Shown: piece after piece, positions 35,525-48,110 of the stretch | How positions within the stretch are numbered: the stretch's first letter is position 1 | Layout: every line of letters starts with the position of its first letter | Position numbers and translations under genes: made by a program | NCBI GenBank assembly: GCA_030549335.1 | Contig: CM060183.1 | Span: 25,370,552 to 25,434,551 of the forward strand | Reading direction: 5' to 3' | Length of the DNA stretch: 64,000 bases | DNA from: Pontederia crassipes | Taxonomy: Eukaryota; Streptophyta; Magnoliopsida; Commelinales; Pontederiaceae | The notes under the pieces: generated by a model | Seen by the model: the letters and a program-made list of their open reading frames with translations, nothing else | Database searches by the model: none | Told to the model about the DNA's origin: nothing

Positions 35525-35665
35525 AGTATTTTTTATATTTTGTTACGCACTGTCAGCATTATAACCAAGAAACCGGCTATTGGTGGTCAGGAGGATGAAG
35601 CGTGTAAGAAAAATAAAATTTGGAAACATCTAATTATAAATTAAAATTGAGAAACTGTTGAGATA
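35525..35665 (+). repeat. Degenerate MULE TIR fragment
   Basis: In order it shares with the right TIR of the MULE at 15604-15973: CTGtCA, an ACC-GCTAT-GGTCAG-AGGA motif, CGTGTAAGAAAA-TGAAA-like, and AATTAAAATTGAG. No opposite arm was located. Confidence 0.45.
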
Positions 35666-36269
35666 TTAACCTAAAATTGAACCATCCGTGAAGTTCTCAT
35701 CTTTCCGATTCAATTTATCCTTTGTCAAGATTCAGGCATGATGCAATTATTTACTAGGAGAAATCCAGATACCTAGTCTGATGTGGATCCAACAAAGAAC
35801 TCTCATTAATATTTACCACATATAAATGTTAGTGATCAATTGTCATTTATCGCAACTCATTTGTAATCAAATATTTTGTAATAAGAGGTGTTCTCTCACA
35901 ATGCCATCACAAATAATGCATTTATGGCTGATTCAAAATCCCTACTTTTTTGTACGGGATGTGCAAATAAATCTACAGTTTAGGACATAAGTTTTCAGGC
36001 TCAATTCAATTGGACCTCACCTGATACACATCCAAATTTTAAGGTTATCTTACTCATTTATCCTTTTTTTTATAGCTCAACTAGCGGGGCTCAATGTCCA
36101 GAGTTACTAATTCGAAATCGGGGCGAAAGAACGGAAAGGCTAACTCGCTTTCTTAAATGTAGGTTTTTTTTGTTCATTGAATATAACATTTCTGGAGATG
36201 TCAAATTCCAAGATTATATTCCTACCTATCTAATATTACTATATTTTTTCGATATTGTAATCTATTACA
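35666..36269. other. Intergenic DNA, nothing recognised
   Basis: There is no coding frame, TIR or LTR boundary that I can support. Confidence 0.4.
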
Positions 36270-37653
36270 TTAATTTTATAATTAATATTTTTTTAAAAAA
36301 AGAAAAATATTAAATAAAAAAAGTAATGTAAGTGAGAAAAGAAGAATTGAGCATATTAGAGGATAGAAAAAAGTACAAATATTGAGGAGATAGAAACTAT
36401 GATATTAGAGGAACAAAAAATAAAAAGATTATATGAGAGAGAAAATAAGATGTTATAGGAGAGAAAGAGAAAAATGAGAATATTAAAATAAAAAGAAAAT
36501 ATGATATTAGAGAAAAAAGATAAGAGTGCAAAGTACGATATTATAGAATGAAGAAAATAAATTATTGAAGGATAGAGAAAGTAAGGATACCAGAAAAATA
36601 TTATAGAAATGAGGAAGTATATGACAAAATGGGAGCGGGAAAGGAAAACATTGGAGGAGAGAGAAAGTGAGGATATTAGAAAAATAGGACAGAGTGAGAT
36701 ATTATAAAATAGAAAACAAGAATACTAGAGTGGAGAGGAAGTGAGTATATTAGAGAGAGAAAATTAGAGAGAATAAGATATTATTGAAGGGAGAAAATGA
36801 AAATATTAAAGGATAGAGAAAGTGAGGATATGAGAAAAAAATACTATAAAAAGAAAGAAATACAATGTAGGAAAGGGAAAATATGAAATATTGGAGAAAA
36901 AGTGAGATATTATAGGAGAGAGGAAAAGTGGGGATATTTGAAAAAGAATGTAGGAAAGTGATATTATAAGAGAGAATGAGAATATTGAAGGAGTGTGATC
37001 AGAATATGAGGAAGTAAAGAGAAAGTAATATATGATAAGAGAGAAAAATGCGAATATTGGAGGAAATAGAAATGAAGAAAATAGGAAAAGTTGTAGCAGA
37101 GGTGAAGTGAGGATATTAAAAAATTATAGGAGGAGAAACGTAGACATTATAGGAGAGTGATGATTTTGGAATAGAAGGTGAGAGAAAGTGATATTATATG
37201 AGAGAAAATAAAAAAATGGAGAAAAGAGAAAGTGGATATTAGAAAAAATGTGCATTTTTTTTGAGAGAGGGCAAAGGAGATCATCCATTTTATTAAAAAT
37301 TGTTATATTGCATAAATGTAGAGACAAACTTAATCCTTACCACTCACTCAGTATCTTCTCAGCCATTGCTATAATATTCTCAACATATAACCTCTCAAAT
37401 TATAATGTGAGATATAGAAAGAAATTGAAAAATATTGGAGAAAGAAAAGGTGTGGATATTAAGAAAATTATAGAAGATGGAAATACTGTAGAGAGCAAGA
37501 AAACGAGAATATTAGAGAGTGGAAGTTGGGATATTAGAAAAAAAATGTAGGAGAAAAAAGTGACATGTTATAAGAGAGAAAATAAAAAATTGAAAAATAA
37601 AAAAGCAAGATTATTAGAAAAATTTGGAGGACATAAAGTTTGGAAAGAGAAAG
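36270..37653 (+). repeat. AG-rich degenerate tandem array
   Basis: Variants of GAGAGAAAGTGAGGATATTAG followed by AAAAA or GAATATTGGAGGA recur every 30-50 bp for about 1.4 kb, strongly purine-biased on this strand. The array resumes for a few units at 48863-48895 (AAAGTGAGGATATTAAAAAG) on the far side of a gypsy element, showing that element split it. Confidence 0.7.
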
Positions 37654-38681
37654 TGTAACGCTCCCAAAAGTAGCCCTAAGACATGTGCCGCAAGTGCGTT
37701 ACACATTGGACAATTCAATAATTGACACCATGTCGACGAAACATCACAATTAAGCAGTGGAAGACGATAAGCTTTTAAAACTAATTTAGTTGAAACCAGA
37801 AAGCATTAAAACATACCAGATGAAATGAAATCAAAACCTCTGGAAACTAGACGTCAAGATCTTTTCAACCTAGTATATTATATGTGATTTTTGGATAACA
37901 ATAACCTATTAAAAATGTATTGGAATAGGACACCTCAAATCTGAACATATTATGAATGAACATGCGTCTAATTCTTAGAACACATAACTATCATCACATA
38001 TCAACTTAATGTCAAGAGGCTACATGCTCAATGACATTTAGGATAGAAATGTTCATGAGGGCTATGGATTTAATAAACAATTTATTTATGCAAAATTAAT
38101 CAAATCCATAAGTCAAGACTTTTAACCCAGGATTAAATGAGTTAGAAGTGGTTCACCCTTGTCGTAAGGTGTTGGGTTAAGTCCCGAACTACCTAAGATT
38201 TTGTCTAAAACCCTTCTTTGATCCATCTTCTCATTCCTTCTTCATATAGAAGTCTCTAGGTCTTCTTTTCCATTCCTTAGCATGTTTTGGCATCCTCTTC
38301 CAATTCTCCCTTGAAGAGCTCCACCATGGATGAAGAAACAAGCTCAAAACTTTAACTTTGTTGTGAAGAAGAGAATGGGAAAGGGAGAAGGTGGCTGCTG
38401 GTTGAATGGGAGAAAGAAGTGTTTTAGAGGTTATAATTCTGTCATTTATCCAAAAGACTGAAATGCCCTCTAACTACTTCTTTTGAGAGTATTATGGTTC
38501 ACTAATTTACTTTTTGCCAAAGGACCACAAAATTCATAAGTTGCTTGCTTTTAAGGGTGTTTTAGTCCATTGATTAAATCCTAGTTTTTAGCTTTATATT
38601 TTCTTCTCTTTTGCCAAAGGACTTTATTTTGCCCCTCAACGTAAGGGCATTTTTGTTCATTCTAATTTTGTGGGTTTTACA
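37654..38681 (-). repeat. Gypsy 3' LTR
   Basis: It begins TGTAACGC and ends TTTTACA on the plus strand. Its block 37990-38680 is closely matched at 48130-48860, and its block 37654-37810 at 40465-40620, which together form the interrupted 5' LTR. Confidence 0.75.
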
Positions 38682-39119
38682 CCTTACTATCCTTAAAGAA
38701 AAATTCGTCCTCGAATTTGCTTATTTAGGTTATGAGTATAACCTCCATGTCACTCTAATCTTTAACATCTAACACACTTCTGTTGCACACTTGTTCCTCG
38801 GTGAGATTAATAAGTTTGGCGAATCAATTAATTCATGTCTTACCTTTGGTTCTATGGACCTATTGGGCATGCTTCTAACTTCTCACCACATGCTTGTTTA
38901 GTCACTAAGTTTACCATATTAATTTTCTTTAACTAATTTTCACTCTCTTGGATAATCTCCACTTAGTTATATCTATTGTTGTATCTAGAATCTTCCTTTA
39001 ACTATTTCATTTACTCTACCACCATCTTTCCCATGTACTATAACTAACTTATAAGGTTAAATAAATGGTAACAATGGATACATTGGATTTCATTGCGTGC
39101 TTGGCGAGTTCCTTCAACT

Positions 39120-40190
39120 TGCGTAGTAAAATTTTGCTCCGATGTGCTTGGAGGATTGGTATCTCGATTGCTTCCACCTCAGAGGCTCTTATGCTTTTCT
39201 GATCAATCTCTTACATAGTGATATGTCTTTCTACATTGTAAACATGTCCCAACCTTCCAACAACGTTCGCCTTGATGAAACCTACTACAATAATGACATT
39301 GTCTCCTATCTCTATGTGATCCATCTCTCATGAGCGACTTGTAGGGTTTGAACCTTTGACCTTTTCCTTTCTCTTGCTTTTCCATTTTCTTTAGTATTTT
39401 CCTCAGTTGTTATTGCATTTTCCAGGGCATTCCTTGACGAGATGCCCTTGCCTTCAACAATTGAGACATGCTCCTGTCTTCCAATACATTATGTTATTAT
39501 AGCATGATGTTTATAGCATTATCTTCCATGATGTTTACTGCAATGTGGACACGTTTTGCAATAATTCTTTTCTTGATCATTGGCCTTCTTGAAAGGTCCG
39601 CCTTTGGATTTCAACATTTCCTTGTAGTCCAGCACTTTCTCTTCACTCTTCTTTTCTAGGTCGGCAGCTAGCCTAATTCCATCACGCATGATCTTAAGGG
39701 TTTCATACATCACCATAGCTCTTAATCCGACCTTGAGGTCTTCATAAAACGATTCACCCTCATCTCTTCCATCTCTATGAGAGTGCAATACTTCTCGAGT
39801 TGGAGATATCTAATTGCATAGTCATCTAATGACATTTTTTTTTTTGGAGATTAAAAAAGTCCTTTTGTTTTAGATCCTTCGTACTTTATGGAAAGTATCG
39901 ATCTTCGAAGTCCATTATGAATTCTGACCAAGATGAATTTTCTTGGCCAATGTACTTGGTCATTAGCATGACTTCCCACCAATGTTTCTCACTTTTTATT
40001 AGGTTGTTGGTAGGTAGCACACTCTAGTTTATTTCCTCGGAACATCTCATCCTTTCGAAAATGTCCCTCATTTTATCCAACCATGCTTCAGCTTTCTCCG
40101 AGTCATCGATTCCGTTGAAAGTAAGAGAATTAAGGTTCAAAAACTCTTCAATGACAATTGGTATAGACTTTCATCGTTCATAGGGTAATT
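39120..40190 (-). pseudogene. Gypsy gag relic with zinc knuckle
   Basis: In sequence on the minus strand: FNGIDDSEKAEAWLDKMRDI, HWWEVMLMTKYIGQENSSWS, YFP-KDLKQKDFFNLQ, MSLDDYAIRYLQLEKY (the Retrotrans_gag core), then DGIRLAADLEKKSEEKVLDY and the knuckle CHYCSRFHQGERCWKVGTC followed by CRKTYHYVRD. Stops and frameshifts occur near 39850-40030 and between the pieces. No protease or RT follows, so it is a deletion derivative. Confidence 0.7.
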
Positions 40191-40464
40191 CTCACCCATC
40201 TATAATAGCATAATAACATACGTTAGTTATCAACATTATTCGACTATAATAAGAAAACACATACCATTAGGATCGGTGGTTGCTCATGACAGTTGCACGT
40301 GGACTTACACTTAACCAATATCAATGTAACATTTTGGGCTAAGACAGACTTAAACTCGACCAAATAATCCTACCTAAAGCCGAGAACTTTAGGAAAATAT
40401 TAACCATAGAGTTAAGAACTTTAGGAAAACCATAACTAAAAACTTTAGACTCGGATATCTACTG

Positions 40465-41850
40465 TAACACCCCCGAAAATAGTCCCACGACACGTGTTGC
40501 GAACAAGTTCGGGGTCCATTACATGGCGGATAATTCAATAATTGACACCGTGTCGACGAAACACCACAAGATTAAACAGCAAAAGATGATAAGCTTTTAA
40601 AACTAATCTTGTTGAAACCATAGCAGAAGTGTTAACGCATAATGGATCATATGACACTAAGCCCAATAACATCATAGTATACTATAGTGGATAGCCCAAA
40701 TATATAAAAGACTCAAAATCTACAATGTAACGTCTCCATAATATTTCTTCACATGAGAACATATAACATAATCCATAATAAAGGCCCGTAGACCGACTAA
40801 TATATGGTCCATAAATACTATAACATACTATGGGCCAACCTAAGGTCGCCATCATGTGCTAACCGTCGTCATGAGCTCGCCACCGACTTCAACTTACTCT
40901 TCCATATCTGTGCAAACCCGAATGCACAGGAGGCCCACCTCCCATTAATTGTATGTAAGGGTCATAAAAATAAGCAATTCAATCATTCATAAAATGATTT
41001 CAATCTGAACCGTTAGAACCACTTCTCAGTTTCATGTTTCAATTCCATATATCCATTAACATCTTTAATGCACAATTATCCATTTCCATAGTAGCTAAGA
41101 ACATTCAATTGCATTTATCCATTTAATGCACAATATTTCACAATAACAATATGATCTTGTCGCTTAATCAATTATCTTGGTTAAATCAAATAATATTTAG
41201 TGAGCCTTTACCAAAACGTCGAAGTACTTAATTGTCCTTGCGCCATTGGCTGGCCAAGCCACAGGTCGCATTAGCATCCAAATGACAACCCCATGGGTAT
41301 GTTATTCCCATTACCCTCATCACACGGGCACACACAATGATACATATCTATCCAACAAGGATCAAGAAAATCCTCAACATGCTAGTTCAATATAATGATT
41401 CATTTTAGTCCTACGATTTAATATGCAAAGTTGAATTCTTGGTGAGTCAATCAAAGCATATCAACTAATGAACAATTGATAGAATCATTGAATTAAATCT
41501 TCAAAATCGTATACTTCGATCGGTCGATCACTCGTCAAGTTGAAGACAACTTGCAACAAGATGCCATTCGGTCAATCGATGCTTTGACTGAAATAAAAAG
41601 GATCTTCCGACCGATGCCACGTCCAATTTAAATAGTGTCATCTGACTCTGGTCGATCAGTCGACCAACACTTTGTCCGATTAAAACAATAGTGTTTACAT
41701 GTAACAACACCTATGGAACGATCGATCGGTCAATGTTGTCGGTCGAACAGTTGATGTTCGAAAATCACAAAATCGAGCATGTAATCCGCCATCCACAAAT
41801 GCATTCACACTTATAGTCATTCTAGGTTTTCTCCCCAAGGCACCTTCCCC
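40465..41850 (-). repeat. Gypsy 5' LTR, proximal part
   Basis: The start matches 37654-37810. A degenerate primer site (GATATCCGAGTC on the minus strand, 40447-40458) abuts it, comparable to the usual TGGTATCAGAGC. The remainder has no counterpart in the 3' LTR, so the 3' copy has a deletion or this one an insertion. It is interrupted at about 41850 by a LINE. Confidence 0.6.
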
Positions 41851-42362
41851 CCCCCCCATGGACTTTTGGTCCAATGGGAGCCCCCGCCCCCTCTCTGGGT
41901 TAAAGTGAACTCAGACGGGTCATTTACTCGACCCGATGAGGCTTCTGGTGCGGGATTCATTATTCGTTCTCCTAATTGCTGCTTTCTTTTGGCAAGTGCG
42001 CTCAGATTATCGGCTCCAAATGTGCTTTACACTGAGATTTGGAGTGCATTCTTGGGTTTGCGAAAGGCTAAGGAGAAAGGATACACTCATGTATGGCTAG
42101 AATCCGTCTCCACAAATCTGGTGCTTATCATCAACTGGAAAGAGCAAGCTCTGTGGCAACTTTGGAATATCACGACCGATATGCTACAATTAATCTATTG
42201 TTTGGCTTTTTTTAAATATACACATTGCTATAGAGAGACAAACTTTGTTGTTGACCACTTAGCTAACCCTAGAAGGAGCTCACTTTTTTATGTATTTTGG
42301 GAGGAGAATCCACCTCTTGCTCTCCTTAGATTTTTGTACACCGACAATTGGGGTGCCTATAT
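41851..42362 (+). pseudogene. LINE 3' end with RNase H domain (first copy)
   Basis: The ORF from 41866 encodes WVKVNSDGSF, SGAGFIIRSPNC, EIWSAFLGLRKAKEKGYTHV, WLESVSTNLVLIIN, and ends near FWEENPPLALLRFLYTDN. This is the RVT_3-type RNase H at the C-terminus of plant L1-like LINEs; the catalytic D and E positions are visible. It is 5'-truncated, as usual for LINEs. A copia element inserted at its 3' end, and a few LINE codons resume after 46967. Confidence 0.75.
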
Positions 42363-42539
42363 TGTTGATAATGCCTTGAATCTGAACCCAATTGTAATCA
42401 TATGTGGCCCCTTACCTAATCATGCACTTCAGCAGAATTCTCCTACGGGGGTCTCGCTGCCCGATCAACGAGCTTATAGGGGTAAGGGGGATCCAGGGGG
42501 ATCCCCCTGCGGGGGTTGCAAGGGGCGGAGGTGGAAATT

Positions 42540-42862
42540 TGTTGATAATGCCTTGAATCTGAACCCAGTTGTAATCCTATGTGGCCCCCTGAGCGAAAAA
42601 TCTTAGGTGCATTCTGTATGTGATTCGAAATTAATTTATTTCCTTATGAGATAGATGTCTTATTTTGGGGATTAATTTAGAGTCTCAATCAGACTGTAAT
42701 CCCTGTCATTTGTTAAAGGGAGTGCCTATATAAACTCTCTAAAGGTCCAGATAGATACACATCCTTGTAATCATCGTTATTCCACAATAAAGAGAGTCAC
42801 CGTCATTTTTTCTTCATGTTCTTCTGTGTTCGTGCGATCTCTCTCTCCCTCTTTTTGTAACA
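42540..42862 (+). repeat. Copia middle LTR (functional 5' LTR of the coding unit)
   Basis: 323 bp, TGTTGATAATG to TTTGTAACA. It matches 46651-46967 closely, including CTGAGCGAAAAATCTTAGG and CTTGTAATCATCGTTATTCCA. Confidence 0.85.
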
Positions 42863-42914
42863 AATTGATATCATAGCTTTAGGGTTCGTCAACGATTCGC
42901 GATCAAGCAGGAAG

Positions 42915-45900
42915 ATGGCATCGCACAACATAAACGTGGAAAATTCAACGACAGGAACAGCTTCGGGTTGTAGTAAATCAAGATGCGGGCACTTCTAAAG
43001 CAACAAGGAATCTGGGTGCCGCTCTCAAATGTGTAGAAGAACAAACCAAAGAGGAAGACTCGAAGGGCAAAAAAAAGGAGATCTACCTCACTACTTTGGC
43101 GGCACAGAAGGAGAAGACACACTCGATGATTCTGTTATGTCTGGAGGATGAGGTGATAATCGAAATCGCAGACGAAGAAAAGGCGATCGGTCTGTGGTTA
43201 AGACTCGAGAGTTTATATATGATGAAGTCTCTCACCAACAAGTTGTTGTTGAAGCAACATATGTTCTCTCTTCGCATGCAAGAAGGTACCCCTCTGAAGG
43301 AACAATTTGATCAGTTAAATTCTTTGTTGATGGAACTGAGAATGAAGATGCTGTCCTAGTTCTGTTAGTTGTGCTTCCTCCATCATATGAGAATTTTGTT
43401 CAATCTATGATTATCGGGAAGGAAACTATAAGTCTGAAAGAAGTAAGATCGAGTCTCCATACTCGTGAACTTTGACATAGGGCATCTGAAAATTCTGCAG
43501 ACTTAGGCCGCGGATTTGATATCAATCGTGGAGAAGGGATAATCCTCGAATTCGAAGAAATCCAAGTCCAAGAAGAAGAAAATCACTGCAAAAGATATCT
43601 GTAATTACTGCAAGGAATCAGGTCATTGGAAGAAAGATTATCTGAAGAAGAAGAAGGCCCCGTCGCTACGGTGGCACATGAAAATGGAGATTCTGAAGAT
43701 GATTTGATTCTGGCTGCTTCTGATTAGGGATGGTTGGGTTCTTGATTCGAGGTGTTTCTATCATATGACTTCGAATAAAGAATGGTTCTCATCTTATCAG
43801 AAGGCTGATGGTGGAAATGTGATCATAGGCAACAACGCGTCATGTCAAATAGTTGGGATCGGTTCTGTGCAGATCAAGACTCATGACAATCTTATGAGGA
43901 CGCTGACAGATGTCCGCCATGTTCTGCAACTGAAGAAGAATCTGATATCACTTGGAGTCCTCAACTCTAAAGGGTGTCAGATCAATGCTGCTGGAGGCAC
44001 TCACGGTCATGAAGGGTGATGCTATGGTTCTGAAGGGAGTCAGACAGAAGTCTTTGTACATATTGCAAGGCAAGACAATCTTTGGCGTTGTTGTAGTGGC
44101 CAGTTCATCCGAATCAGAAAAGTCCAGGCTATGGCACATGCGGCTTGGACATATGAGTCAAAACGGGATGAATATTCTCAGCAAGCGAGGTCTTCTAGGA
44201 GAAAAGAAGATATATGAAATTAATTTCTGCAAGCATTGTCTGTTTGGCAAACAACGAAGGTCTCAATTTGGCAAAGCAGTGCACAGGACGAAGGCGACAC
44301 TTGACTACATCCAAGAAGATTGTTTGAGTCCCTCTCATGTTCCTAGGAGGTGCTAAGTACTTCCTATCCTTGATTGATAACTACTCGAGGATGACTTGGG
44401 TATTCATGATGAAACAAAAGAGTGAGTCATTCAAGGCCTTCAAGCAATGGAAGGTTTTGGTGGAGACTCAGACGTCGAAAAAAGTGAAGTGTCTTCGCAC
44501 TGATAATGATTTGGAGTTCTGTTCTGTTGAACTCGATCAGTTCTGCAAAGATGAAGGCATTGTCAGGCATAACACAGTCAGAGAAACTCCACAACAGAAT
44601 GAAGTTGCAGAATGAATAAATAGAACACTTCTGGAGAGGGCAAGGTGCATGCTCTCTAACGCTGGCTTGAATAGGACATTCTGGGCTGAAGCTATTAATA
44701 CAGCTTGCTACTTGATGAATCGAAGTCCGGCAACTGTGATTGATTTCAAGACTCCAACTTAGGTATGATCAGGGAATCCTATTGATTATACTTGTCTAAA
44801 AGTTTTTTGTTGTCCAGCATACTATCACGTCAGTGAATGGAAGTTAGAGCCAAGGACCAAAGAAGGGGCGTTCATGGGATATGATGAAGGAGTGAAGGAC
44901 TATAAAATCTGGTCTCCTTCAGAACACAAAGTCATCCACAGCAGAAGCATGACCTTTGATGAAGCATCAATGCTTTAGTTGAAGATGGAGGCTGAAGAGA
45001 GTGTTAGTAAACGTGTGGAGATTGAAATCACTCCAACTGCGGATGAAGCTGAAGGATCACATCAAGAAGTAGAATCAGAAATGAAGAATCTGATGAGCAA
45101 CTTGAAGAGGAGTCAATTGCTGTCAGACGTCCTCGCAGAGAAGTGGGTCCTCCTAAGCGATATGACTTCGAGAACATGGTTGCTTATGCACTGCAAGTAG
45201 CTGAAGATGTGGAGTCCCTAAAGTCGTCCTCTTATAGGGATGTCATCACATGTGCCGAATATGAATAGTGGATTGCTGCTATGGGTGAGGAGATGGAATA
45301 TCTTCACAAGAATCAGACATGGGAGCTGGTCAAGTTGCCTAAAGTTGTACATCAGAATCTAAAGTTTGAGCAACTAGATGTGAAGATTGCTTTCCTCCAA
45401 GGAGAACTTGAAGAAGACATTCTTATGAGTCAACCAGATGGATTCTCCATTTCAGAAAAGGAGAGTCAAGTTTGCAGACTGAAAAAATCTTTGTATAGCT
45501 TGAAGCAGTCTCCCAAACAATGGTACAAGAAGTTCGACAGCTTCATGATCAGTAAGGGATTCAGCCGAAGTCCCTATGATTATTGTGTATATCACAAGAA
45601 GGTGAAGGACGGCTCCACCAGCTATGATATGCTCATTGCTGTTAGAGACATGATAGATATTCAGAATTTAAAGAAGCTCCTTAGTGCAGAATTCGACATG
45701 AAGAATCTTGGTGCAGCACAGAAGATTTTGGGGATGGAAATTTTAAGGGATCGCGCACAGGGTAAACTCTTCTTATCTCAGAAAAATTATATTAAAAAGA
45801 TTTTATCCATGTTTGGAATGTCTGGAGCGAAGTATTTGAATACTTCATCAGCTGCAAATGTCCATCTTTCTGTTGCCTTCGCACCAAAATCAGAAGCAGA

Positions 45901-46624
45901 GAAGTAGTACATGTCTCGAGTTCCATATGCTAGTGCAGTTGGAAGTCTGATGTATGTCATGGTTTGCACAAGATCAGACATTGCTCATGCAGTCAGTGTT
46001 ATCAGCAGGCTCATGAGCGATCTAGAAAAAGAGCATTGGCAAGCAGTGAAGTAAATCTTTCGATATTTGAGAGGAACATCTCATATTGGTCTCATCTACA
46101 GAAGTGATAAAGACTGTTTGGTTGCAGGGTACTCAGATTCAAACTATGCTGGAGATGTTGATGGAAAATAATGTATGACAGACTATGTCTTCACCTTGAG
46201 TAGTTCGGTTATTAGTTGAAAGGTCACACTTCAGTCATCAATTATATTTTCTACCACAGAGGTTGAATACATGGCACTGACAGAGACTGTCAAAGAAGGC
46301 ATCTAGTTAAAATGGCTAATTGGATATCTCGGATTACATCAAGAGTAGGCTATAGTGCACTGTGACAGTCTGAGTGCAATATGTTTAGCCAAGGATCAAG
46401 TGTATCATGAAAGAACCAAACACATTAATGTCAGATATCACTTCATCCGCACTGAGAAGAGGATTAAGGTGAAGAAATTGATACTGAAGACAATTCAGCT
46501 GATATGTTCACCAAATCTATTTCTCATGGCAAGTTTCAGCATTGCTTGGACTTGCTTAACATCAATACTTGGTAATAGCTCCAAGGTGGGACTAGCGGCG
46601 GCGTGGTGTGATTTTGTGCTTTGA
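42915..46624 (+). pseudogene. Copia gag-pol polyprotein (many stops)
   Basis: In order: gag (RLESLYMMKSLTNKLLLKQH), zinc knuckle with its last cysteine replaced (CNYCKESGHWKKDY), protease region where the usual DSG reads DSR, GAG-pre-integrase (LWHMRLGHMSQNGM), integrase (FLSLIDNYSRMTWVF, RTDNDLEF, TPQQNEVAE then a stop), reverse transcriptase (LDVKIAFLQGELEEDI, QVCRLKKSLYSLKQSP) lacking a clean YVDD, and RNase H (SDSNYAGDVDG, HINVRYHFIR). At least ten stops or frame changes are visible and a block between the first RT motifs is missing. The order integrase-RT-RNase H is diagnostic of copia, here Tork/TNT1-like. Confidence 0.8.
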
Positions 46625-46650
46625 AAATAATTCAAGTCAAGGTGGAGATT

Positions 46651-46967
46651 TGTTGTTAATGCCTTGAATCTGAACTCAGTTGTAATCCTATGTGGCCCCC
46701 TGAGCGAAAAATCTTAGGGGCATTCTGTATGTGATTCGGAATTATTTTATTTTCTTATCATGAGATAGGTGTCTTATTTTGGAGATTAATTTAGAGTCTC
46801 AGTCGGACTTCCTATCATCTGTTAAAGGAAGTTCCTATATAAACTCCCTAGGGGTCCAGATAGACATCCTTGTAATCATCGTTATTCCATAATAAAGAGA
46901 GCCACTGCTATTTTTCCTTTGCGTTCTTCTGTGTTTGTGTGATCCCTCTCTCCCTCTTTTCATAACA
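46651..46967 (+). repeat. Copia 3' LTR
   Basis: 317 bp, TGTTGTTAATG to CATAACA. The TSD copy TATAT follows directly. Confidence 0.85.
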
Positions 46968-47317
46968 TATATTAATAGATGAATGAAGCTTTCTTTTTGG
47001 GGAAAAAAGGTTTTACCTAAGATGTTCCATACATTTGAATGTCCAAAAACAATAATGAATCTGATAAAAATTAATCACATTCCAATCATGACACACGTAC
47101 TAAAATCCTTGCAAGAACAACGAAATCCATCAATAAAGCATTCAAAATCGCAATCACACTCTCATTCCATCAATGTGTAGGATGAGAAGATGGTTGGATT
47201 CATCCATTACATACTTATTTCTCAAGGTGGACAAATTCGACACCTTGTCAGTTTAATGTTCATAACTCACTCTATAAAACATCAAATTGTCTTTTAAAAA
47301 AAAACAAAATACGAGTG
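46968..47317. other. LINE tail and junction sequence
   Basis: This short AT-rich stretch lies between the copia TSD and the second LINE. It contains a 65-codon ORF of no recognisable type. Confidence 0.35.
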
Positions 47318-48110
47318 CTAGATATATTGATTAGAAGAGTTCTGGTACAAAATATGTTGGAGGCCCACAGGGGGGTTGTCCTCCCAAAAAATATCATGTG
47401 CAACAGATCTTCCAAGATGAGCAAGATAATCTGCAGCATGATTAGACTGTCTAGGACAGTGAATACATTGATAGTTTACAAAAAAAGATAAGAGATTATG
47501 TATTTCCTTCATGAGGTTCCAAAGCTTCCAAGGTATTTCCAGCCTGCCATTGATGATATCGACTAGAGAGGAGGAATCCGATTGTAAAATGATGTTCTGC
47601 AAACCCAGTCGCTTGCCGGCACGAAGTCCCCAAAGAACTCCAAAAGCCTCCGCTTGCAGCACAGATGTAGCCTTGCAAGCAATGGAACCTGCACAAATGA
47701 AAATAGCATCAGAGTTGCATAAAATAAACCCTGCACCGCTGGCTAAGGTTCGACGGCAGAAGGAGCCATCGGAATTGATCTTGGTCCAAGAAGCAGGCGG
47801 GGTCTCCCAGTGGGCAGAAGGTAAGCCCTGGGGTTGGAGGAGTGCAAGTGTGTGAGCTACCTCAGATTTATGGTAATCATCAAATTCCGAGTACCAGGCC
47901 AAAATCTTAACCCACAAGGAATTAATGGTTGTCCGTTTGGAGCCAAAGTGGAAATCATTCCTCCGCTTCCAAAGAGCCCAGTGGGAAAAAGCAATCAAAG
48001 ATAGGAAGGAGTTTCTGAAATTTGGGGTAAGATCCTGACCTTCAAGCCTCCAGTCACCCATGTTCCAAGTAAGAAAAAACCGGAAAGAGTAATTAAGCTT
48101 GGATTGGACA
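47318..48110 (-). pseudogene. LINE 3' end with RNase H domain (second copy)
   Basis: The 247-codon frame 48061-47318 encodes ALWKRRNDFHFG (the linker typical of plant LINE ORF2 ends), then WTKINSDGSFCRR, ASGAGFILCNSDA, LQAEAFGVLWGLRAGK, LQSDSSSLVDIING, HCPRQSNHAADYLAHLGRS. These contain the DGS, E, D(S)SS and D positions of an RNase H fold. The reverse transcriptase is absent (5' truncation). It is related to but clearly diverged from the copy at 41851-42362 and lies in the opposite orientation. Confidence 0.8.

Larger units (their letters stand above)
42363..46967 (+). mobile_element. Ty1/copia element with three LTR segments
   Basis: The flank TATAT is identical at 42358-42362 and 46968-46972. 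The outer left LTR is only a 53-bp stub (42363-42415) starting TGTTGATAATGCC. After about 120 bp of unrelated G-rich sequence ending in a purine tract (GGGGCGGAGGTGGAAAT), a full LTR begins at 42540 (to 42862). A third LTR is at 46651-46967. A degenerate primer site TTGATATCATAGC follows the middle LTR, and a purine tract AAGGTGGAGAT precedes the last. It looks like a tandem LTR-internal-LTR-internal-LTR structure whose first internal region was nearly all deleted. Confidence 0.75.
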
